64,000 bases of DNA from Calothrix sp. PCC 6303 (GTDB lineage Bacteria > Cyanobacteriota > Cyanobacteriia > Cyanobacteriales > Nostocaceae), in NCBI RefSeq assembly GCF_000317435.1, contig NC_019751.1:2046001-2110000 (forward strand), read 5' to 3'. Made by a program: the position numbers and the translations under genes. Below the pieces are notes generated by a model. The model saw nothing but the letters and a program-made list of their open reading frames with translations. It did not search any database and was not told where the DNA came from. Shown piece after piece: positions 36,458-46,387 of the stretch (within the stretch, counting starts at the first letter, position 1; every line of letters begins with the position of its first letter).

Positions 36458-39400
36458 CTATTTACCAGAGGGAAGCTTTAGTTCTATGCCTACTTTCTGA
36501 CCTATTTCCAGAACAGTGTTTGTAAAGCCTGCCATTTCTGCGATTGGGGTAGCGACTACAGTAGCAGCAGTTAGTAAACCTGCTAGACGTTTTTTAAGTT
36601 TGGGTATATTGCGTTCTTTTTCTGGTTTTTTAATTTCTACTTCTACATCATCAATCTCAATGATCATGTCGTCGCGGGTTTCTGCTGGAAATTGGTTAGC
36701 AGTTTGGCGCAGGTTGCCGATTAGTTGCATTAGTTCTGCTACGCTTGCGCCACTTGTTTGGGTGAAATTAGAGGCTTGCTGACTGGCGTTGTCTTTGACT
36801 TCGTTGGCAAAGTTGGCGATATTTGCACCTTGATTATTGTTTGTGATTTCTGTCATGGGTTTATATTCTCCTTGATGGTTGTTATTGTTATTTTGATTGT
36901 AAATATTGATTCTAAACCGATCGCTTTCTGGATCGCCTTTTTGTATTTTCTGACGCGATTCTCGTGATTCATAGCCATCTAAAAGTTGACGGATATTGAT
37001 GTTTATTTTGAGTTTACCAATTGGATATTCAAGAACGCCCATTGATTCAAGTCCCAAAAGTTCTTGGTAGTCGAGGGGTGGGTGATTGGGATGGTTGGGG
37101 ACGGGAACCCATTCGGTGATTTCGAGATTGGGGAGAGTGTTGTGGATTTTGTGGAAGACATCGCGGAGGATACCGAGAAATAAGCGACGGGTTTCTTTGC
37201 GTCCGCTAATGGTGATGAAGATTCTTTTGTCTTCGGGATCGGCTTTGATGCGAGCGATGTTGTAGATTTCGTTATTTTCTTGATATTGCAGCATTACACC
37301 ACTGCGCCAATAGATTTGATTATGGATTTTTTCGTGGGTATTGACGATAAAGCGAGAAATGATGCTTTCGGGGAGAACTTTGTAATGATATTGGAATTCC
37401 AGGGTTTCCCCTTCTAGTTTTGTTGCGTCTGGTTGATCTTTGGGCAGAAGTCCCGCAATTAAAAATTTTGGTGGGTAACATTCTAGTTGAAAGCAAAGCT
37501 CAAATTTTTTCATCAGATTGATCAGATCGTCATGACGCTGGGTGGGGTATCGCTCTTTATTGAGGATGCGACTGAGATCCTCATCGGTGAAAATACCTTT
37601 GGTTTTAGTTTTAAGGTTTTCATCGCTCAGGAGCGCGTAAATTCCTTCTGTCACCCAGTTGGGTTTGAGGACGTTGAGATTTTTGAGGATGGGATGATCA
37701 CGGTAGTTGAGAACTAAGCCAAGTCTATGCAGCAGGTCAATAAGTTGATCTTGGTTTTGTTCTTCAGGAATCTTGTTTTCGTGGCAGATACCGATATAGC
37801 GATTGTAGGTAATGAAGTCTTCAGTCATGGATTCGAGTTGTTTTTTAACCTCAAACCATGAGAGGGGTAAAAGATCGTAGACTTCTTTGAGGTTGCCGAC
37901 TTGATCCAAAATAGCGTCGCGGAGTTCATTAATGCCGATATTGTCTTGGCAGGAGGTTTCGATAATACGTGGGTCGATGTTAGGATATTTTTCCCGTAAT
38001 GCTTTGCGGTTGATGTCGAGGGGTTGTTCGTCTTTTTTGTTACCAACGATAATCACAGGAGACTGTCCGCCAAAGCTTTCGATTAGTTTCAGCCAATATT
38101 CGATGCGGTTTTCTTCTTCGCTGGTGCGGCAATTACAAACGAGGAGATAGAGACTACGCTTGGTTAGAAAAAACTGATGGGTAGCATGATAAATTTCCTG
38201 TCCGCCAAAGTCCCAAACATTGAGGCGGATGTCTTGGTTTTTAACCGACACATTCCAAGTTTGTACCTTGAGTCCGTCGGTTTGGTGTTGATTTTTATCG
38301 TATTTATCGTGGATTAGTCGCTCGATGAGGGATGTTTTACCGACGCTGCCTTGTCCGACGAGCAAGAGTTTGGCTTCGTGTAATGGTCGAGTTTCACTTG
38401 TGCTAATTTGCCTCAAGTAATTCAAAATCTCTTTCGGATCTTTTGAATCAAGAATTTCTAAAGGAATCTCGCTTATTCGGTTGTAACTGAGGTCAAGCTG
38501 CGTCAGATTGGTTAATTTAGTGATCGCATCTGGAATCTCGGTTATTTGGTTGCTAGTGAGGATAAGCTGCGTCAGATTGGTTAATTTAGCGATTGCCTCT
38601 GGAATCTCGGTTATTTGGTTGTAACTGAGGATAAGCTGCGTCAGATTGGTTAATTTAGCGATTGCCTCTGGAATCTTGGTTATTTGGTTGCTAGTGAGGT
38701 TAAGCTGCGTCAGATTAGTTAATTTAGCGATTGCCTCTGGAATCTCGGTTATTTGGTTGCTAGTGAGGATAAGCTGCGTCAGATTGGTTAATTTAGCGAT
38801 TGCCTCTGGAATCTCGGCTATTTGGTTGCTAGTGAGGTTAAGCTGCGTCAGATTGGTTAATTTAGCGATTACTTCTGGAATCTCGGTTATTTGACTGCTA
38901 GTGAGGTTAAGCTGCGTCAGATTAGTTAATTTAGTGATCGCCTCTGGAATCTCGCTTATGTTGTAGTTGGTACCCAGGTCAAGCTGCGTCAGATTAGTTA
39001 ATTTAGCGAGCGCCTCTGGAATCTCTGTTATTCGGTTGTTACGGAGGTAAAGCTGCGTCAGGTTAGTTAATTTAGCGAGCGCCTCTGGAATCTCGGTTAT
39101 TTTGTTGCGATTGAGGTCAAGCTGCGTCAGATTGCTTAATTTAGCGAGCGCCTTTGGAATCTTGATTATTTGGTTGTCACTGAGGTTAAGTTGCGTCAGA
39201 TTGGTTAATTTAGCGAGCGCCTCTGGAATCTCTGTTATTCGGTTGTAACTGAGGTAAAGCTGCCTCAGATTGGTTAATTTAGCGAGCGCCTCTGGAATCT
39301 CGGTTATTTTGTTGCTATGAAGGATAATCTGCGTCAGATTGATTAATTTAGCGAGCGCCTCTGGAATCTTGGTTATTTGGTTGTAACTGAGGTCAAGCTG

Positions 39401-40684
39401 CGTCAGATTGGTTAATTTAGCGAGCGCCTCTGGAATCTCGCTTATTCGGTTGTAACTGAGGATAATCTGCGTCAGATTGATTAATTTAGCGAGCGCCTCT
39501 GGAATCTCGCTTATTCGGTTGCTATAGAGGATAAGCTGCGTCAGATTGGTTAATTTAGCGAGCGCCTCTGGAATCTTGGTTATTTGGTTGTAACTGAGGT
39601 CAAGCTGCGTCAGATTGGTTAATTTAGCAATCACCTCTGGAATCTCAGTTATTTGGTTGCTATAGAGGATAAGCTGCGTCAGATTGGTTAATTTAGCGAG
39701 CGCCTCTGGAATCTTGGTTATTTGGTTGTAACTGAGGTCAAGCTGCGTCAGATTGATTAATTTAGCGAGCGCATCTGGAATCTCGGTTATTTTGTTGTTA
39801 TGGAGGATAATCTGCGTCAGATTGATTAATTTAGCGAGCGCCTCTGAAATCTTGGTTATTTGGTTGTAACTGAGGTCAAGCTGCGTCAGATTGGTTAATT
39901 TAGCGATTACTTCTGGAATCTCGGTTATTTGGTTGTTACGAAGGTAAAGCTTCCTCAGATTGGTTAATTTAGCGATTACTTCTGGAATCTCGGTTATTTT
40001 GTTGCTGCTGACTTGAAGCTCCCTCAGATTGATTAATTTAGCGATTGCCTCTGGAATCTCGGTTATTTGGTTGCTACTGACGTGAAGCTCCCTCAGATTG
40101 CTTAAATTAGCGATTGCCTCTGGAATCTCGGTTATTTGGTTGCTACTGACGTGAAGCTCCCTCAGATTGCTTAATTTTGCGATTGCTTCTGGAATCTCGG
40201 TTATTTTGTTGCTACTGACGTGAAGCTCCCTCAGATTGCTTAATTTTGCGATCAACTCTGGTATCTTGCTTATATGGTTGCTATTAAAGTAAAGTTGCGT
40301 CAGATTGCTTAAATTAGCAATTGCTTCTGGTATTTCAGTTAGCTCTACTCGAATTAAGATAAGTTCTTCTAAATGTAGTATTTGCGTTACCACATCGGGA
40401 ATGCTCTCTAAAGGATTGCCACTAATATCCAACTTACGCAAATTAGGCAAACCCAATAGTTCCAGAGGAAGCGTTTTTAAATTGTTGCCTGAAACCTTTT
40501 CAAGAATGCGGCTTCCTACTCGTTCATAACCTTCAAGTTTCTTTCCCAAAATCAAAGACTCAAGCTGCTGCAACTTACCAATTTCCCCAGGTAACTCAGT
40601 CAACTCTTGCCCTGACAAGTCTAATTCTCGCCAACCCTCAGCCACGGCGCGATCTATCAGTTCCAACAACTCATCCTGCGTCAT
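36458..40684 (-). CDS. Giant LRR-Roc-COR (Roco) GTPase
   Basis: A 1408-residue Roco protein. Residues about 10-760 hold roughly 30 leucine-rich repeats; 27 are near-identical 23-residue units of the form ITEIPEAIAKLTNLTQLxLxxNx. Residues about 780-945 are a Roc GTPase with P-loop VGQGSVGKTSLIE, G3 DFGGQE and G4 NKKD. A COR dimerisation domain follows (about 950-1200). The last 110 residues form a separate module: an Asn-rich linker, MTEITNNNQGANIANFANEV and a hydrophobic helix ending in ATPIAEMAGF. Roco proteins are GTP switches with protein-protein recognition; bacterial roles are largely unknown. The gene diverges from the NRPS. Confidence 0.93.
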   Translation of the reverse strand: MTQDELLELIDRAVAEGWRELDLSGQELTELPGEIGKLQQLESLILGKKLEGYERVGSRILEKVSGNNLKTLPLELLGLPNLRKLDISGNPLESIPDVVTQILHLEELILIRVELTEIPEAIANLSNLTQLYFNSNHISKIPELIAKLSNLRELHVSSNKITEIPEAIAKLSNLRELHVSSNQITEIPEAIANLSNLRELHVSSNQITEIPEAIAKLINLRELQVSSNKITEIPEVIAKLTNLRKLYLRNNQITEIPEVIAKLTNLTQLDLSYNQITKISEALAKLINLTQIILHNNKITEIPDALAKLINLTQLDLSYNQITKIPEALAKLTNLTQLILYSNQITEIPEVIAKLTNLTQLDLSYNQITKIPEALAKLTNLTQLILYSNRISEIPEALAKLINLTQIILSYNRISEIPEALAKLTNLTQLDLSYNQITKIPEALAKLINLTQIILHSNKITEIPEALAKLTNLRQLYLSYNRITEIPEALAKLTNLTQLNLSDNQIIKIPKALAKLSNLTQLDLNRNKITEIPEALAKLTNLTQLYLRNNRITEIPEALAKLTNLTQLDLGTNYNISEIPEAITKLTNLTQLNLTSSQITEIPEVIAKLTNLTQLNLTSNQIAEIPEAIAKLTNLTQLILTSNQITEIPEAIAKLTNLTQLNLTSNQITKIPEAIAKLTNLTQLILSYNQITEIPEAIAKLTNLTQLILTSNQITEIPDAITKLTNLTQLDLSYNRISEIPLEILDSKDPKEILNYLRQISTSETRPLHEAKLLLVGQGSVGKTSLIERLIHDKYDKNQHQTDGLKVQTWNVSVKNQDIRLNVWDFGGQEIYHATHQFFLTKRSLYLLVCNCRTSEEENRIEYWLKLIESFGGQSPVIIVGNKKDEQPLDINRKALREKYPNIDPRIIETSCQDNIGINELRDAILDQVGNLKEVYDLLPLSWFEVKKQLESMTEDFITYNRYIGICHENKIPEEQNQDQLIDLLHRLGLVLNYRDHPILKNLNVLKPNWVTEGIYALLSDENLKTKTKGIFTDEDLSRILNKERYPTQRHDDLINLMKKFELCFQLECYPPKFLIAGLLPKDQPDATKLEGETLEFQYHYKVLPESIISRFIVNTHEKIHNQIYWRSGVMLQYQENNEIYNIARIKADPEDKRIFITISGRKETRRLFLGILRDVFHKIHNTLPNLEITEWVPVPNHPNHPPLDYQELLGLESMGVLEYPIGKLKININIRQLLDGYESRESRQKIQKGDPESDRFRINIYNQNNNNNHQGEYKPMTEITNNNQGANIANFANEVKDNASQQASNFTQTSGASVAELMQLIGNLRQTANQFPAETRDDMIIEIDDVEVEIKKPEKERNIPKLKKRLAGLLTAATVVATPIAEMAGFTNTVLEIGQKVGIELKLPSGK
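38475..40340 (-). repeat. 69-bp tandem repeats encoding LRRs
   Basis: About 27 head-to-tail 69-base units inside the Roco gene, one of them 72 bases. Units share long identical stretches at DNA level, and two-unit (138-base) patterns such as DLSYNQ-unit followed by ILYSN-unit recur, showing recent block duplication. Confidence 0.9.
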
Positions 40685-41506
40685 AATACCAAGGAAAAAA
40701 GGGAAAGAAGATTGATGAGGTTACATTTTATATCGTATTCAATTAATTCAATCAGAAAAATCACGCGATCAGAGATTACGGATCAAACAAGCGATCTCAA
40801 TGCGATCGCAGCACGAACATTATGGTATTACCAAACAAGTCGCACCCAAATCAGTTATGCAACTTCTTAAATTAGAGCCTTCAATTGAGGTAGAGCCTGA
40901 CAAAAAACTTTATTAACAGATTTTTATATTGATACTAACAGCATTACCAAGATATACTGACTCAGTAATATTACTACGTAAGATGTGATCTGAGAATGGT
41001 TTATTCCCAGCTATATACTTTGGGATATTACCCAAACTTAAGCTAGTAATGCATTTGAAGAAAATAATTATTTTTTACACTTAATTTATTTCTAACACAA
41101 CAACATAAATCATAATTTGCAATTTTTGTCAAGCCCATAATTACACATTTTCTTTGATTTATCTTTATCAAAAAAGCTGTCATCTTTATTATTCCTGTAT
41201 AAAATATTTTCACCTAGCTGATACAGTTTGTTTATCGATTATTTTGAGAACCGATGAAGATAACTTTAAGTTGAAGACCTAAGAATATTTGTGACTCATG
41301 CCGAAGATAGAAGTGACTGTTAAGCCTATAAATCCATTGGGATTTAACGCAGCACTTGAAAATTTCACAAGAGTCTATAAGTCTTTACTTAGTGTTTATT
41401 TAGTTTTTTAGATACACGACTGCAAATATTTATAAATTCCGTAATTTAGTTTGACTCAGCAAATCAAACTATTTTTCTGTACCAATTTATCTACAAATTT
41501 AAGCCA
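40685..41506. other. Divergent promoter region between Roco and NRPS genes
   Basis: An 822-base AT-rich spacer with a HIP1 octamer near 40802. I see no gene, repeat element or recognisable regulator site. It must contain the promoters for both large genes. Confidence 0.5.
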
Positions 41507-44500
41507 ATGACAGAAAAATACATCGAGGATTCCTACCAACTTTCACCCATGCAGCAGGGTATGCTGTTTAACAGCTTATATGCTCAAAATTCAGGTGTAG
41601 ATATTGAGCAGATGGTTTGTACAGTCAGTGAGAAACTAGATATTTCGGCGTTTCAAGCAGCATGGAATCGAGTTGTGCAAAGACATGCAGTTTTGAGAAC
41701 TAGTTTTGACTGGGCAAATGGTAGTGAACCGCTGCAACAAGTACATAAACAAGTTACTATTCCCTTTCAACATCAAGATTTACGGGATTTATCAGCAGCA
41801 GAACAATCGATACAACTAGAATCTTACCTGCAACGCGATCGCATAAATGGATTTGAGCTTGATATAGCACCATTGATGCGTCTAGCACTGTTTCAAATTA
41901 GTGATTCTGTTTACCAGTTTGTTTGGACTTTTCACCACATCATTTTAGATGGTCGCTCTTTACCAATAATTCTTGATGAAGTCTTTACATTTTATGATGC
42001 TTTTTGTCAAGGACATGACATACAATTGCCAAATCCTTGTCCCTATCAAGAGCATATGCGGTGGTTACAGCAGCAGGATTGGTCTAAATCTGAAGGTTAT
42101 TGGCGACAATTTCTCAAAGGTTTTAGTGTCCCAACCCCGCTTTTAATAGACTCAAATCCTCGCAAAGACAGCGGTTTTGGACAGCAAGAAATTCGCTTAC
42201 CCCAAAGCGTCACTTCCATGTTGGAGTCTGTAGCCAAAGAAAATCAAATTACTATCAATACCCTAGTACAGGGTGCTTGGGCTTTACTATTAAGCCGTTA
42301 TAGTGGTGAAACAGATGTTGCTTTTGGTGCCACTAGAGCCTGTCGTCGTTCATCGGTAGCAGGTGCAGATAATATAGTTGGACTACTAATTAATACTTTA
42401 CCAGTTAGGGTGAATGCCCCAGCCGAGCAACCATTAATCCCCTGGTTGAAAGACATGCGATCGCAATGGGTCACTTTGCGGGATTATGAACATACTCCCC
42501 TAGTGAAAATTCAGGGTTGGAGTGAGGTTCCTGGAGGAACATCATTATTTGATAGTTTGGTGATGTTTGAGAATCAGGAACTAAATTCAGCCTTCCATTC
42601 CCACAGTACAAGATTAAAAAATCTCGAAGCACGACTAGAAGAACAAACCAATTTTCCCCTCACATTATTGGGTTTTGGTGGTTCCGAACTTCTACTCAAA
42701 CTGAAATATGATCGATGTCGCTTTGATGATGCCAAAGTTTCTCGGATGTTAGGACATTTGGAAACTCTGTTATCCAGCATGGCAGAAAATCCTTGGCAAT
42801 GCTTGGGTGAATTGCCATTGTTAACCACAGATGAACGGTATCAGATGTTGATTGAGTGGAATCACACAGAAACCGACTATCAACAGCATCTATGTATGCA
42901 TCAATTATTCGAGAAACAAGTAACTAAGACTCCAGATGCTATTGCTGTTGTGTTTGGAAATGAGCAACTCACCTACAAACAATTAAATACCAAAGCCAAT
43001 CAACTAGCCCATCACCTCAAACATCTGGGAGTCAAACCAGGGGTATTAGTTGGAGTATATTTAGAACGTTCACTAGAAATGATTCCCGCAGTTTTAGGAA
43101 TCCTTAAAGCTGGTGGTGCATACGTTCCTTTAGAACCAAGTTTTCCCCAAGCGAGAATTCAACTCCTGCTTTCTTCCTTAGAAATTAACTGTCTAGTTAC
43201 CCAAACTCATCTATTACCAAATATTCATGAACTAGAACCACAACTTCCATCTCTGCAAAACCTGATCTGTCTAGATAAATCAGTTGCGGCATCATATGGA
43301 CAGCAAAAAGTCTGGAATTATAGTGAATTAGAGTTCTTTTCATCCACAAATCCTGAATTAGTAAATACTGCCGATGATGTTGCCTACGTCATCTTTACAT
43401 CTGGTTCCACAGGAACACCCAAAGGAGTAGTTGTTCGTCATCAACCAGCAATTAATTTAATTGAATGGGTAAACAAAACCTTCCATGTCTCCTCAACTGA
43501 CAGAGTTCTGTTTATTACATCTCTATGTTTTGACTTATCTGTTTACGATATCTTCGGACTCTTAGCAGCAGGTGGTTCCATCCGAGTTGTATCTAAAGAA
43601 GATGCTCGTGATCCTGAAAGATTATTAAATATAGTTTGCCATGAACCCATTACATTTTGGGATTCAGCCCCACCAGCATTACAACAACTCGCTTCCCTAT
43701 TCCCCACAGTCTCAGCGAAAAGAGCGAACCCCAGACTACGATTAGTATTCATGAGTGGTGACTGGATACCTGTACCATTACCAGAGCAACTCAAAGCTAC
43801 TTTCCCAGGTGTGGAAGTAATCAGCTTAGGGGGAGCAACAGAAGCGACAATCTGGTCTAACTACTATCCGATTAAAGATATAGAACCTCACTGGGTTAGT
43901 ATTCCCTACGGAAAACCCATCCAAAATGCCAAATATTACATCCTGGATTCCTTCCTCAATCCTTGCCCAATTGGTGTTACTGGAGAGTTATACATTGGTG
44001 GTGAATGTTTAGCTTCTGGCTATCTCAATCAACAAGAACTAACTGCTCAGAAGTTTATTCCCAACCCCTTCATCCCCAATAAAGAGGGAAATCCAGCCAA
44101 ACTGTATAAAACTGGTGATTTAGCTCGGTATTTTCCAGATGGCAATATAGAATTTCTCGGTAGAATTGATCATCAAGTAAAAATTCGAGGTTTCCGCATC
44201 GAACTAGGAGAAATTGAAAGTGTGCTTCTCCAACATGAAGCCGTTCAGGATGCTGTTGTTATGGCAAGGGAGGATGAACCCGGAAACAAACGATTAGTAG
44301 CATATGTAGTAGTTACTCAAGCATCGGTAATTAATGAATTGCGGCGCTTTCTCCAAGAGAAATTACCAGAATATATGGTACCCTCGGCATTTGTTGCCAT
44401 CGATTCAATTCCCTTAACTGCAAACGGTAAAGTTGATCGTCGTGCTTTACCCATCCCAGATCAAGTTAGAACAGATTTAGATCGAGAATTTGTTTCCCCC

Positions 44501-45631
44501 AGCAATTCTGTTGAAGTTGAATTAACCGAAATTTGGGAACAGGTTTTGGGAGTACAACCAATTGGTATTACAGATAACTTCTTTGACTTGGGAGGACATT
44601 CAATCCTGGCAGTGAAGTTATTTGCTCAAGTTGAAAAGAAATTTGCTCAAAAGCTTCCCCTCGCTACCCTTTTCCAAGCTCCAACAATTCAGCAGTTAGC
44701 TACACTTCTTAATCAAACAGAACAAGCTTCTTGGTCTTCTTTGGTGAAAATTAGATCAGGTGACAATAAGAAAAAACCCCTATTCTTCATCCATGCCCTT
44801 GGTGGTAACATTATTGGTTATCAAACCCTGATTCGTCATCTTAGTTCCCAACAGCCTATTTATGGACTCCAAGCACAGGGATTAGACGGCAAACAAGCAC
44901 CCCACACCAGAGTTGAAGATATGGCATGTCACTATATCCAAGAGATTCGCAAAATTCAACCCCACGGACCATATTTATTTGCTGGCTTTTCCAGTGGTGG
45001 GACAATTGCCTATGAAATGGCTCAACAGTTGACACTTCAAGGTGAGAAAATAGATTTACTGGCGATGTTCGATACCTATAATCCCCAGCTATTTATCCAA
45101 AGTCCTTGTTTCTCACGTACCTTATATTCATATATGCGTACTTTAGTCCAAATGCCCTTAAAGGATAAATGGCATTATTTCCAGGCTAAAGTAGATTGGA
45201 TTCAATCAGCCTTAACAGGAAAAACTAGTAGTAAATTTGATTTGTGGAATGAACAGAGTTTTTCTGAAGATGAAAACCCCCACAACATGGTGTTAATTGA
45301 AGCTTTGAAAAAAGCAACCATGTCAGACTATGCGCCACAGCCATACTCAGGTAATATCACTTTATTCACCACCAAAGAAGTGTTGAGATGGTGTAAATAT
45401 GTCCCAGAACGTGGTTGGAAAGATTTAGCCCAAGGTGGAGTAGAAATTCATCCAGTTACAGGTACACATTTAGGGATGTTGGATGAAGCAAATGTACCAA
45501 CCTTGGCGACAAAATTCATTGCTTGTTTAGAACAGGCACAAACCGAAGTTGAGGATGTATTCGTCACCACAGAAAATGCTCAGATACTAAATTTCCCACA
45601 AATGTCTCCAGTTTACACAGCAGCATCCTGA
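41507..45631 (+). CDS. Single-module nonribosomal peptide synthetase (C-A-T-TE)
   Basis: A 1374-residue enzyme. Condensation domain at about 5-440 with HHIILDG (143-149); adenylation domain at about 465-990 with FTSGSTGTPKG (630-640), YKTGDLARY, GRIDHQVKIRGFRIELGEIE and TANGKVDRR; thiolation site GGHS1032; type I thioesterase at about 1085-1350 with GFSSG (S1162) and GTHLG. The A3-A5 region (FDLSVYDIF, TFWDSAPP, FMSGDWIP, SLGGATEATIW) gives an approximate specificity code D-L-Y-D-F-S-L-I-W, close to the DLYNLSLIW type linked to cysteine; this is a hand alignment. No MbtH, tailoring or transporter gene is adjacent. The product is unknown. Confidence 0.92.
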   Translation: MTEKYIEDSYQLSPMQQGMLFNSLYAQNSGVDIEQMVCTVSEKLDISAFQAAWNRVVQRHAVLRTSFDWANGSEPLQQVHKQVTIPFQHQDLRDLSAAEQSIQLESYLQRDRINGFELDIAPLMRLALFQISDSVYQFVWTFHHIILDGRSLPIILDEVFTFYDAFCQGHDIQLPNPCPYQEHMRWLQQQDWSKSEGYWRQFLKGFSVPTPLLIDSNPRKDSGFGQQEIRLPQSVTSMLESVAKENQITINTLVQGAWALLLSRYSGETDVAFGATRACRRSSVAGADNIVGLLINTLPVRVNAPAEQPLIPWLKDMRSQWVTLRDYEHTPLVKIQGWSEVPGGTSLFDSLVMFENQELNSAFHSHSTRLKNLEARLEEQTNFPLTLLGFGGSELLLKLKYDRCRFDDAKVSRMLGHLETLLSSMAENPWQCLGELPLLTTDERYQMLIEWNHTETDYQQHLCMHQLFEKQVTKTPDAIAVVFGNEQLTYKQLNTKANQLAHHLKHLGVKPGVLVGVYLERSLEMIPAVLGILKAGGAYVPLEPSFPQARIQLLLSSLEINCLVTQTHLLPNIHELEPQLPSLQNLICLDKSVAASYGQQKVWNYSELEFFSSTNPELVNTADDVAYVIFTSGSTGTPKGVVVRHQPAINLIEWVNKTFHVSSTDRVLFITSLCFDLSVYDIFGLLAAGGSIRVVSKEDARDPERLLNIVCHEPITFWDSAPPALQQLASLFPTVSAKRANPRLRLVFMSGDWIPVPLPEQLKATFPGVEVISLGGATEATIWSNYYPIKDIEPHWVSIPYGKPIQNAKYYILDSFLNPCPIGVTGELYIGGECLASGYLNQQELTAQKFIPNPFIPNKEGNPAKLYKTGDLARYFPDGNIEFLGRIDHQVKIRGFRIELGEIESVLLQHEAVQDAVVMAREDEPGNKRLVAYVVVTQASVINELRRFLQEKLPEYMVPSAFVAIDSIPLTANGKVDRRALPIPDQVRTDLDREFVSPSNSVEVELTEIWEQVLGVQPIGITDNFFDLGGHSILAVKLFAQVEKKFAQKLPLATLFQAPTIQQLATLLNQTEQASWSSLVKIRSGDNKKKPLFFIHALGGNIIGYQTLIRHLSSQQPIYGLQAQGLDGKQAPHTRVEDMACHYIQEIRKIQPHGPYLFAGFSSGGTIAYEMAQQLTLQGEKIDLLAMFDTYNPQLFIQSPCFSRTLYSYMRTLVQMPLKDKWHYFQAKVDWIQSALTGKTSSKFDLWNEQSFSEDENPHNMVLIEALKKATMSDYAPQPYSGNITLFTTKEVLRWCKYVPERGWKDLAQGGVEIHPVTGTHLGMLDEANVPTLATKFIACLEQAQTEVEDVFVTTENAQILNFPQMSPVYTAAS

Positions 45632-45739
45632 GTATATTAGGGCTTAGGGACTGTAAAAATATGCAAACACAAAACTATGGGTCTGGATTACAGTAAAGTT
45701 TGATGAATTATGTGATCAAGACCCATTACCTGAATCATT

Positions 45740-46351
45740 ATGACCCTAAGATTTTCTAAAGATATAAAGTCATTATTGCAACACTTGGCTGAAAAACCTC
45801 TGACTCTGGGTGACGTGATTTCAGAAACTTCAGAACGAGGCTTTAGCTTAGTGATTGCATTGTTGGTGTTACCATTTTTGATACCCACACCACCGGGATT
45901 AAGCACTCCTCTTGGTGTAGCTTGCTTGTTGATGTCAGGACAGATGGCTTTGGGGAGACGTACACCGTGGCTGCCGAAAAAAATTGCCAGCCTTAAATTC
46001 CCTAATTGGTTTGCTCAAACACTGTTGAAAAATTTACAACGTGTCACCAAAGTCTTAGAAAAAATCTCCCGTCCGCGTTTTCAGAAGGTTGCCGAAAATC
46101 CATTAACTTGGCGGTTTAATGGGATATGTCTGACTTGGTTGGCAATATTACTAATGTCGCCATATCCTCCTGCTACCAATCCTATTCCTGCTGTGGGAAT
46201 GTTACTCTTGGCGGTTGCAACTATCGAATCTGACGGTATATTGATGTGCCTCGGCTATGTAGCCACAGTTTTGAATACCTTGTTTTTCGGTTTTGCCTTT
46301 TACCTGTTATATACTGGGGCTACCTATTTGTTACCTAATCTTTTTCGGTAA
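45740..46351 (+). CDS. ExoD-family membrane protein
   Basis: A 203-residue protein of the exopolysaccharide synthesis ExoD family. The cytoplasmic-like start (LAEKPLTLGDVISETSERGF) is followed by hydrophobic LVIALLVLPFLIPTPPGLS, PFxxP-type turns, and three further membrane segments near the C-terminus. ExoD affects exopolysaccharide production in rhizobia; in cyanobacteria it is uncharacterised. It follows the NRPS by 108 bases on the same strand and precedes the DsbA-like gene by 36 bases, so the latter two may be cotranscribed. Confidence 0.85.
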   Translation: MTLRFSKDIKSLLQHLAEKPLTLGDVISETSERGFSLVIALLVLPFLIPTPPGLSTPLGVACLLMSGQMALGRRTPWLPKKIASLKFPNWFAQTLLKNLQRVTKVLEKISRPRFQKVAENPLTWRFNGICLTWLAILLMSPYPPATNPIPAVGMLLLAVATIESDGILMCLGYVATVLNTLFFGFAFYLLYTGATYLLPNLFR

Positions 46352-46387
46352 ACTAATTACTCTTAGCTATGATCGAATGAGAAATTT

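Noticed and set aside
38475-40340. Regular 69-base repeats as a non-coding array
   Set aside because: The repeats are in frame and encode leucine-rich repeats of the Roco protein; plus-strand frames there are shadows.
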